DNA of 64,000 nt from contig NZ_JAENJH010000001.1 of NCBI RefSeq assembly GCF_016595675.1, forward strand, positions 930,001 to 994,000. The letters run 5' to 3'. Every line of letters begins with the position of its first letter. Within the stretch, counting starts at the first letter, position 1. A program made the position numbers and the translations under genes. Positions 57,832 through 64,000 of this stretch are shown here, in pieces. The stretch is from Prauserella cavernicola. Lineage in GTDB: Bacteria; Actinomycetota; Actinomycetes; Mycobacteriales; Pseudonocardiaceae. The notes under the pieces were generated by a model. It did no database searches. It saw only the letters and a list, made by a program, of their open reading frames with translations, and was not told where the DNA came from.

Positions 57832-58551
57832 TCACCGCAGCGTGGCCAGCTCCCCTGTCACCACGGGCCACGCGGCGCTGCGCGGGTCGATCACCTCGAA
57901 GTGCGCCGCGCCCGGCACCACCACGAGCTTCGCCGCCGGATGCGCCTGTGCGTACGACTCGCTGACCGACACCGGCAGCCGGTCCTCGGTACCGTGCACG
58001 AGCACGACGGGGCACTCCGGCGAGGGCATCCGCGTCGGGTCGAGGTCCGCGCGCCCGTCGGGCGGGCCTCCGAGGAACTCGGCCACCGCGCCCTCGCCGA
58101 GCCCGAGCCGGTGGGCCAGCATCAGGTCCGCGACCGGCGCGAGCGCCACGGTGCCGAGCAGGCCCGTCGGCGGGCAGGCCACCGACGCCCAGAGCGCCAG
58201 GTGCCCGCCGGCGGAGTGTCCGGCCAGCACCACCTCGTGCGCGCCCACCTGCTCGGGCAGGGCGCTCAGCGCGGCGCGCACGTCGGCGACCATCTCGTCC
58301 GGCTTGCCCGGCAGGCGCCGGTACTCGATCGACACCACCGGCCAGCCGTCCTCGCGCAGCGCCACCGCGAGCGGGCGGGTGTGCACCCGGTCGTACTCCG
58401 CTCGCCAGTACCCTCCGTGGATGAACACCACCAGCGGGCGCCCGGTGTCCGTCGCGGGCAGCCACGCGTCGGCGACGTGCTCGGGCTCGCCGCCGTAGCG
58501 CAGCGTGCGATCGGGCTCCGGTGCGGGACGGGTGAGCACGGAACGGTCCAT
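57832..58551 (-). CDS. Alpha/beta hydrolase, kynurenine-formamidase-like
   Basis: The 239-aa enzyme has the oxyanion motif HGGYWRAEYD, the nucleophile elbow GHSAGGH (Ser113), Asp in VLVHGTEDRLPV and His in GAAHFEVIDP. HGGYW is typical of kynurenine formamidase / esterase-lipase family IV-like enzymes. ATG 58551 has GAGGAG at 6-nt spacing; a TTG at 58557 was rejected. It is close to the PaaX regulator and aromatic lyase genes, so an aromatic amino-acid degradation role is plausible, but not proven. Confidence 0.75.
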   Translation of the reverse strand: MDRSVLTRPAPEPDRTLRYGGEPEHVADAWLPATDTGRPLVVFIHGGYWRAEYDRVHTRPLAVALREDGWPVVSIEYRRLPGKPDEMVADVRAALSALPEQVGAHEVVLAGHSAGGHLALWASVACPPTGLLGTVALAPVADLMLAHRLGLGEGAVAEFLGGPPDGRADLDPTRMPSPECPVVLVHGTEDRLPVSVSESYAQAHPAAKLVVVPGAAHFEVIDPRSAAWPVVTGELATLR

Positions 58552-58657
58552 CAACAACTCCTCGGGTGTGGCGTCGGCTGTGCGGTCCTGGCACCTCGCG
58601 GCCGGTGAGCTCGATCGCGCCGTTCAAGTAAATTACGAGCGCCCCGAGCCGGACAGA

Positions 58658-59572
58658 TTACTCCACAAAGGACAGTCGGGTTCGGGTCGGCTCAGGACGC
58701 CGTCGTGGCGCGACGGTCCGGTCCCCCACCGCGCCGACCAGCTCCGGCGCGTGCTCGCCGACGATCTGGCGAACCCGGTACACCGCGGGCGTCCGCAGGT
58801 CGTCGTAGGCGCCTGCCCAGAGCCGCCGGGCCTCCCACGCGGGCCAGTCGGCGGGCAACAGCTCCGACGGCAGGTCCGGGACATCGTTGACCAGATCGAT
58901 CCAGCGCACCATCAGCCGCGTCCGCACCGCGAGCGCCTCCGCGGGCGCCACGAGCCCGGCCGCGACCCGGCCGCGGATCGCGGCCGCGTGCTCGACGAAG
59001 CGCTCACACTCGTCGCGCACGGCGTCGAGGTCCCACGCGTCGAGCACCCTGCCGAAGTCGGTGCCGCTGCCGGACTCGGCGCCCACCAGTACCGTCGCCG
59101 CGGCGATCCCGAGCTCCGCGATCAGCGCGCGCACCTGCTCGTCCACCGCGCCGGGACACACCCACACGCCGTCGTACAACGGGGCGAAGCCCAGCCACCG
59201 CAGCCGTCTGCGCAGCCGGTGCCGCTGGTCGCGCTGCTGCTCCGGCACCGAGAACGCCACGCAGGTCCAGCGACCGTCCCACTCCTGCGCGACGGCGCCG
59301 AAGTCGACGAGCCTGCGCCACACGCCGCCCAGCGCCGCCCTGCCCTCGCCGGTGAGGCCGTACCGGGTGGACCGGCCCACCTTGCCTGCGGTCAGCAGCC
59401 CGCTCTGCGCGGAACGGCGGAGCGCTGCCCGCGCGGCGACGACGGAGACGCCGTGATCGCCGAGCATGTCGGCGACGGCACCGGCGGGCGCGGGCGTGCC
59501 GTCGGCCATCCAGTAGTCACCGAACAGCGTGCGCAGCAGGCTCTGGGACGGCGTCGACGAGTGCTCGGGCAT
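58658..59572 (-). CDS. PaaX-family transcriptional regulator
   Basis: The 304-aa protein has the PaaX layout: N-terminal winged helix (LLRTLFGDYWMADGTPAPAG, then SVVAARAALRRSAQSGLL and the wing KVGRSTRYGLT), a central domain with WTCVAFSVPEQQRDQRHRLR and GVWVCPG, and a C-terminal helical domain. PaaX represses phenylacetate catabolism and binds phenylacetyl-CoA. No paa genes are visible here, so a different aromatic-acid pathway is suggested by the neighbouring lyase. ATG 59572 was chosen from motif position. Confidence 0.82.
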   Translation of the reverse strand: MPEHSSTPSQSLLRTLFGDYWMADGTPAPAGAVADMLGDHGVSVVAARAALRRSAQSGLLTAGKVGRSTRYGLTGEGRAALGGVWRRLVDFGAVAQEWDGRWTCVAFSVPEQQRDQRHRLRRRLRWLGFAPLYDGVWVCPGAVDEQVRALIAELGIAAATVLVGAESGSGTDFGRVLDAWDLDAVRDECERFVEHAAAIRGRVAAGLVAPAEALAVRTRLMVRWIDLVNDVPDLPSELLPADWPAWEARRLWAGAYDDLRTPAVYRVRQIVGEHAPELVGAVGDRTVAPRRRPEPTRTRLSFVE

Positions 59573-59846
59573 GGCGACCACGATAGGTGAACAACCCCTG
59601 GCGACGTGCTCAGGCGACCACGAGAACAGATACCTGTCAATGTGTCGCTCGTTGCGCAGACCGAGCACATCGAGCTGGCGGGCCCCGTCGAGACCACGCG
59701 AATGCCCGAGGTGGGCGCGCAGAGCGTGCCGCTCACGGTCACCCGGGCGAGGCCCTGAGCGGCGCGAGCGGCCGTGTCTCGGTGACCAGACACTTTCCGG
59801 CCCGGCCAGGCACCCCGACGGCCGCGCCCGCGGGTACAAAGCGGGC

Positions 59847-61310
59847 ATGGTTTCCGAGACGACGACGCGAGGTGTGGTGCTCGACGGCCGGTCACTGACC
59901 GGTGACCAGGTGATCCAGGTGGCCAGGGCGCACGTCCCGGTGGTGATCGGCGAGCAGGGCCGCCGCGCGGCCGAGGCCGCGTGGTCCACCGCCGAGCAGC
60001 TGGTCACCCGCAGGTCCGTCTACGGCCGCACTACCGGGGTCGGCGCCAACCGCGTGGAGGCCGTCGGCGCCGACGCCAGGCAGGGCCACGGCGTCCGCCT
60101 GCTGCGCAGCCACGCGGGCGGCGTCGGCGACCTGCTGGCCGAGGACGAGGTGCGGGCCATGCTCGTGGTGCGCCTCAACCAGATCCTCGCGGGCGGGGCA
60201 GGCCTGCGGCCCGGGGTCGCCGACGCGCTCGCGGACGCGCTCAACGCGGGCAGCTACCCGGCCGTGCACGAGTTCGGCGCCATCGGCACCGGCGATCTCA
60301 CCGCGCTGTCCGAGACCGGGCTCGCGCTGCTCGGCGAGCTGCCCTGGCTCGGCACCTCACCCGGCCCGGAGCCGATCGGACTCGACTCCGGCGACGCACT
60401 GGCGCTGATCAGCAGCAACGCGCTGACCATCGGCATCGCCGCGCTCGCCTGGCACGAGGCCAGGCGGCTGCTGGAGGTCGCGCACACGGTGACGGCGCTG
60501 TCGTTCCTCGCGGTCGACGGCTCGCCAGAGGCCTACGCCGAGCGGGTGCACGCCAGCAGGCCGCACTCGGGTCAGGTCGAGGCCGCCGCGCGGATGCGGG
60601 CGCTGCTCGACCCCTCCGAGCGGCCCTCCGCGCGCCTGCAGGACCCGTTCGGATTCCGGTGTTTCCCGCAGATCCACGGACCGGCACTCGACGCCGCAGC
60701 GCAACTGTCCACAGTGGTCGGTGTCGAGATCAACGCGGCCGCGGAGAACCCGCTGATCTCCGCCGACGACGACACCGCCTACCACCACGGCGGGTTCCAC
60801 TGCGCGTACCTGCGGCACACCCTCGACGGCCTGCGCCTGGCGCTACTCGACACCGCACACCTGTCGACGGCCCGGCTCGCGGCGCTGCTCGACCCGAGGT
60901 TCACCGGGCTGCGGCCGTTCCTCGCGCTCGGCGAGAGCGGCAGCTCCGGCGTGATGATCCTGGAGTACAGCGCCAACTCCGCACTCGCCGAGGTCCGCGC
61001 GCTGGCGGCACCGGCCGGGCTCGGCAACGCCGTGGTGTCGCGCGGGCTCGAGGAGCACTCCAGCTTCGCGTTCCAGTCGGCGCGCCAGTCGCTGCGCTCG
61101 CTGACCGCACTGCGGCTCGTGCTCGCGTGCGAGCTGGTGACGGCGGTGCGCGCACTGCGCCAGCGGGGCCTGCCACCGCGAGCGGGCACACCGTTGCGCG
61201 CCGCCTTCGACCTCGCCGCGGCCAAGCTCAGCGCCGAGATGAGCGACCGCAGGCTCAGCGCGGACGTCGAGATCGCCGCGGCACTGCTGGCGGATCTCGC
61301 CGCGCTCTAG
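59847..61310 (+). CDS. Aromatic amino-acid lyase family protein with atypical MIO motif
   Basis: The 487-aa protein has the HAL/PAL/TAL family features: VYGRTTGVGANR (catalytic Tyr), LQDPFGFRCFPQIHG, ENPLI, GGFHCAYL, and EEHSSF. The MIO-forming Ala-Ser-Gly of the canonical GSVGASGDL is replaced by Gly147-Thr148-Gly149 (FGAIGTGDL). Without Ser the autocatalytic cyclisation should be changed or absent, so ammonia-lyase activity is uncertain. TACAAA ends 6 nt before ATG 59847, suggesting a leaderless start. It is divergent from PaaX. The fusion reductase gene follows 47 bp later. Confidence 0.8.
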   Translation: MVSETTTRGVVLDGRSLTGDQVIQVARAHVPVVIGEQGRRAAEAAWSTAEQLVTRRSVYGRTTGVGANRVEAVGADARQGHGVRLLRSHAGGVGDLLAEDEVRAMLVVRLNQILAGGAGLRPGVADALADALNAGSYPAVHEFGAIGTGDLTALSETGLALLGELPWLGTSPGPEPIGLDSGDALALISSNALTIGIAALAWHEARRLLEVAHTVTALSFLAVDGSPEAYAERVHASRPHSGQVEAAARMRALLDPSERPSARLQDPFGFRCFPQIHGPALDAAAQLSTVVGVEINAAAENPLISADDDTAYHHGGFHCAYLRHTLDGLRLALLDTAHLSTARLAALLDPRFTGLRPFLALGESGSSGVMILEYSANSALAEVRALAAPAGLGNAVVSRGLEEHSSFAFQSARQSLRSLTALRLVLACELVTAVRALRQRGLPPRAGTPLRAAFDLAAAKLSAEMSDRRLSADVEIAAALLADLAAL

Positions 61311-61357
61311 AAAAGCGAACCGGTGCCGCATCCAGAAACGCCCCTACAGTCGTGTGC

Positions 61358-63058
61358 ATGTCCGGCGCACTGCTCGTGGCCGTCGACGAGGACGCGGAGG
61401 TGCTGCGTTCCGTCGAGCGAGAGCTGCGCGAGCGCTACGGGCAGCACTACCGCGTGGTCTGCGTGTCCGCGTCCGAGCAGGCGCTGACCCGGCTCGAGGA
61501 ACTGGCGGACCAGGGCGAGGACGTCGCGCTGGTGCTGGCGGGACAGTGGCTGTCCGGGATGACGGGCAGCGAGCTGCTCGACCGGGTCCGCAGGCTGCAT
61601 CCGCACGCGCGGCGCGGGCTGCTCATCGCGTGGGGCGACTGGGGAAACCGGGCCACGGGCGAGGCGATCTTCGACGCCATCGCGCGCGGGCGCATCGACC
61701 ACTACCTGCTGCGGCCGTCGGACTCCCCCGACGAACTGTTCCACCAGGCGGTCTCGAGCCTGCTCCTCGACTGGACCGAGGCCCGGCGCACGGCGCCCTA
61801 CACCATCTACGTCATCGGTGAGTCCTGGTCCGGCCGGGCCTACGAGCTGCGGCAGGTGCTCGGGCGCTGCGCCATCCCGCACTCGTTCCACCTCGCCGAC
61901 TCCACCGAGGGCAGGGCGCGCCTCGCCGACGTCGACGACGGCGTGGAGCTGCCGGTGGTGATGTTTCCCAACGGCACGATCCTGGCCAACCCCAGCGACG
62001 CCGACATCGCGCTGGCGTCCGGTTCGCCGGTGGATCCCGAGCGCATGGAGTTCGACCTCGTGATCGTCGGCGCGGGGCCGGCCGGGCTGTCGGCGGCCAT
62101 GTACGGCGCGTCGGAGGGGTTCAGCACCCTCGTGATCGACGAGGGCGGGCTCGGTGGTCAGGCCACCTCCAGCTCGCTGATCCGCAACTACCTCGGTTTC
62201 CCCCGTGGCGTCAGCGGCCGCCGCCTCGCACAGCAGGCGTACGACCAGGCGTGGGTGTTCGGCGCGAAGTTCGCGTTCATGCAGGGCGCGGTCGATCTGG
62301 CCCGGCGGGACGGCGAGCTGGTCGTGACACTGTCGCACGGCGCGCGGGTGCGCTCCCGCGCGGTGCTGCTGGCGACGGGCGCGAGCTATCACGAGCTCGG
62401 CGTGCCCGCGCTGGAGGCGCTCAGCGGCGCCGGAGTCTTCTACGGCGGCCCGACCTCCGAGGCGCCCGCGATGTCCGGCCGCGACGTCTACGTGCTCGGC
62501 GGAGGGAACTCGGCCGGGCAGGCGGCGCTGTACCTCGCGCGCTACGCCCCGCGCGTGACCCTGGTGGTGCGCGGCGAGTCACTGCTCTCGGGCATGTCGC
62601 TCTATCTGGCGCGCGAGGCCGAGGCGACGCCGGGGCTGCGGGTCCGGACCGGCACCGAGATCGTCGGCGGCGGAGGCGAGGGCAGGCTGGAGCACCTCGT
62701 GCTGCGCGACCGCGCGACCGGCGACGAGCAGACCGTGGCCGCGGACGCGCTGTTCATCATGATCGGGGCACGGCCGCACACGGCGTGGCTGCCGCCGGAG
62801 GTCGCCACCGACGAGCACGGCTTCGTCCTCACGGGAACCGACGTCGGCGACATCTGGCCACTCGAGCGCGACCCGCATCTGCTCGAGACGAGCCTGCCCG
62901 GTGTCTTCGCGGCGGGCGACGCCCGGCACGGCTCGGTGAAGCGCGTGGCCTCCGCCGTCGGCGAGGGCTCGGTGGCGATCCAGTTACTGCACCGCATGTT
63001 CGCGGCCCACGAACTGCACCCCCGAGGCCGAGCCCGAGAACCCGCCCCCACCCCCTGA
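61358..63058 (+). CDS. Pseudo-receiver, glutaredoxin-like and thioredoxin-reductase-like fusion
   Basis: The 566-aa protein has residues 1-115 as a response-regulator receiver fold (LLVAVDEDAEVLRSVERELR, then VALVLAGQWLSGMTG) in which the phospho-acceptor Asp is Ala61. Residues 148-225 are glutaredoxin-like (YTIYVIGESWSGRAYELRQVL; LPVVMFPNGTILANPSD) without a CxxC. Residues 230-550 are a flavin- and NAD(P)-binding reductase (IVGAGPAGLSAA; VLGGGNSAGQAA), where the redox CxxC of thioredoxin reductase is replaced by GGPTSEA. It is thus a non-canonical redox or signalling flavoprotein. ATG 61358 follows TACAGT by 7 nt, so it is probably leaderless. A hairpin repeat follows. Confidence 0.82.
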   Translation: MSGALLVAVDEDAEVLRSVERELRERYGQHYRVVCVSASEQALTRLEELADQGEDVALVLAGQWLSGMTGSELLDRVRRLHPHARRGLLIAWGDWGNRATGEAIFDAIARGRIDHYLLRPSDSPDELFHQAVSSLLLDWTEARRTAPYTIYVIGESWSGRAYELRQVLGRCAIPHSFHLADSTEGRARLADVDDGVELPVVMFPNGTILANPSDADIALASGSPVDPERMEFDLVIVGAGPAGLSAAMYGASEGFSTLVIDEGGLGGQATSSSLIRNYLGFPRGVSGRRLAQQAYDQAWVFGAKFAFMQGAVDLARRDGELVVTLSHGARVRSRAVLLATGASYHELGVPALEALSGAGVFYGGPTSEAPAMSGRDVYVLGGGNSAGQAALYLARYAPRVTLVVRGESLLSGMSLYLAREAEATPGLRVRTGTEIVGGGGEGRLEHLVLRDRATGDEQTVAADALFIMIGARPHTAWLPPEVATDEHGFVLTGTDVGDIWPLERDPHLLETSLPGVFAAGDARHGSVKRVASAVGEGSVAIQLLHRMFAAHELHPRGRAREPAPTP

Positions 63059-63085
63059 CCACCCCGCGCCCCCGCATTCGCCGAT

Positions 63086-63138
63086 GCGGTGAAGGGCACC
63101 TTTACTGCGTTCAACGCAGTAAAGGTGCCCTTCACCGC
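63086..63138. repeat. Dispersed hairpin repeat, copy 2
   Basis: Both 23-bp arms (63086-63108 and 63116-63138) are identical to those of the copy at 15021; the loop is GTTCAAC. It lies between two convergent genes. Confidence 0.9.
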
Positions 63139-63163
63139 AGTCTGGGGCAGTCAGTGGGGGCAG

Positions 63164-63727
63164 TCAGCGGGACGGTGGACGGGGCATGGTGGGCGGCTTC
63201 GGGCAGGCTTTCTGGACTACGATCTCGGCGTCGGGGAACTCCTGGCCCAACGGCTCCTCGAGCTGCGTCGCCGTGGTGCCCTCGCGCGCCATCGCCAGCA
63301 CGGTGGCGCCCATGTCCTCCGGACTGACGATGTTCAGCATCTCGGGCTGATCGGCGTAGACCTCCCGGAAATCCTCGAAGGTCTCGGCCTGGGTGCGCTC
63401 CCGCACGCTCTCGAACCGGTCGTCGTCGCTCAGCTGCCGCGCGACCTCCCGCATCGTGCCATCGGCGTCGTCGTCCTCGAAGTACAGACTGACCTGCCGC
63501 ACGCAGGAGTCGTACTGCTCCGGCGTCAGCACCTGGATCCCCGCCTCGTACGGCGATTTCCGCGCCTGCCCCGGATCGTCCCCTTCGTCCGGACCACCGG
63601 CCCACACCAGCGCGCCCACTCCGAATCCCGCGCCCAGTGCCACGACGGTCAGCGCGACCATGAGCCACCACACGACACGCGGCGTGCGGGGCCGACCGGG
63701 GTACTGCGTGCTCGACTCGATGCTCAC
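63164..63727 (-). CDS. Membrane-anchored FtsX-ectodomain-like protein
   Basis: The 187-aa protein starts at GTG 63727 and has one membrane helix (VVWWLMVALTVVALGAGFGVGALVW). Residues 75-140 (VSLYFEDDDADGTMREVARQL, then FEDFREVYADQPEMLNIVSPEDM, read in part) match the exported domain of FtsX, which in the cell-division ABC permease activates peptidoglycan hydrolases. The permease part is missing, so this is a stand-alone ectodomain on a single anchor. It may modulate a cell-wall hydrolase. It is convergent with the fusion reductase, and divergent from the LtrA gene. Confidence 0.7.
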   Translation of the reverse strand: MSIESSTQYPGRPRTPRVVWWLMVALTVVALGAGFGVGALVWAGGPDEGDDPGQARKSPYEAGIQVLTPEQYDSCVRQVSLYFEDDDADGTMREVARQLSDDDRFESVRERTQAETFEDFREVYADQPEMLNIVSPEDMGATVLAMAREGTTATQLEEPLGQEFPDAEIVVQKACPKPPTMPRPPSR

Positions 63728-63812
63728 GCGCTCAGCGTGGCAGGTTCCCGCGGGCGAGGACGTGCGATGGCACCCACCGGACACCACCCGGAGCAGGGCG
63801 CATGATGACCGG

Positions 63813-64000
63813 GTGAGCGAGACACGGGCGCCCGCGGAGCGCGGGGCGAGCTGGCTGGAGCTGTTCTTCGACCTCGTGGTGGTGGCCGCGATCGTGCAGC
63901 TCGCCCATCTCCTGCACGGACACGCGGTGCACGGCGAGGACGTGCTCCGGTTCGCGTTGCTGTACTTCGCGATCTGGCAGACGTGGGCGGCGTTCACGCT
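63813..64000 (+). CDS. Low-temperature-requirement A (LtrA) family protein, 5' part
   Basis: GTG 63813 starts an ORF still open at the right edge. The visible 62 residues contain SWLELFFDLVVVAAIVQLAHLLHG, the hallmark N-terminus of LtrA membrane proteins (ELFFDLVFV...QLA). Downstream helices lie outside the window, so only partial annotation is possible. LtrA proteins are multispan with poorly known function. Confidence 0.75.
   Translation, partial: MSETRAPAERGASWLELFFDLVVVAAIVQLAHLLHGHAVHGEDVLRFALLYFAIWQTWAAFT

Noticed and set aside
1-64000. tRNA, rRNA, CRISPR arrays, intact transposases or prophage genes
   Set aside because: None was seen on either strand: no cloverleaf-type genes, no regularly spaced repeats, no DDE or integrase motifs.

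Overview
The window is a high-GC actinobacterial chromosome segment, most likely from the family Pseudonocardiaceae (Amycolatopsis / Saccharomonospora / Prauserella-like). This is inferred from strong G/C third-position bias, frequent GTG starts and four-base stop/start overlaps, a type VII (ESX) substrate cluster, a DprE1-type oxidase, and a dispersed hairpin repeat present twice (15021-15073 and 63086-63138). No rRNA, tRNA, CRISPR array or intact insertion sequence was seen.

Layout. 1-5.4 kb: 3' part of a P-type ATPase, a small peptide gene, a 17-codon leader peptide with hairpin in front of an ACT-like protein, an aldehyde dehydrogenase and a zinc-ribbon protein. 5.5-7.9 kb: an HTH-NACHT-multispan membrane ATPase. 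8.0-15.0 kb: an eight-gene type VII substrate/chaperone run (PPE-like, EspG-like, YbaB-like, EspC-like, two large WXG proteins) ending in an antigen-85-like esterase. 15.1-19.3 kb: a secreted lipase-like hydrolase, an MFS exporter with its TetR repressor and palindromic operator, and a DUF2268-type metalloprotease. 19.3-24.4 kb: a tandem duplication of a membrane-protein operon, in one copy of which the first gene has an internal deletion. 24.6-27.6 kb: a two-domain ABM protein, an old-yellow-enzyme fragment, a lower-GC lipoprotein island flanked by a 12-bp direct repeat, and a GH12 glucanase.

27.6-33.4 kb: a sugar-acid catabolic cluster (divergent Nramp-fold transporter, KDPG-type aldolase, IlvD/Edd dehydratase, enolase-superfamily dehydratase, GntR regulator) with a repeated TACATGCAA operator. 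33.4-36.3 kb: TetR plus an MMPL exporter. 36.4-39.0 kb: an unusual NhaA-DsbA-cNMP-glutaredoxin-like fusion. 39.7-45.8 kb: a second acid-sugar cluster: GntR and DASS transporter, divergent from an IMDH-family dehydrogenase, VOC protein, DUF1537 kinase and class II aldolase, sharing an inverted 18-bp operator. 45.8-51.5 kb: mixed regulators, a HAD dehalogenase, a stand-alone GyrA-like mini-protein, a TauE/SafE exporter and an AraC regulator. 51.5-55.7 kb: a MarR regulator with an IorAB-type molybdenum hydroxylase and a divergent membrane protein, with three TCAGNNTGCTGA sites between. 55.7-64.0 kb: GNAT, DprE1-like oxidase, kynurenine-formamidase-like hydrolase, PaaX regulator, an aromatic amino acid lyase with a non-canonical MIO tripeptide, a pseudo-receiver-glutaredoxin-thioredoxin-reductase-like fusion, an FtsX-ectodomain-like protein, and the 5' end of an LtrA-family gene.

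The main biological themes are cell-envelope and secretion functions, two GntR-controlled sugar-acid pathways, several repressor/exporter pairs, and redox modules fused in unusual ways. Functions are read from visible motifs and gene context only; no database search was run.
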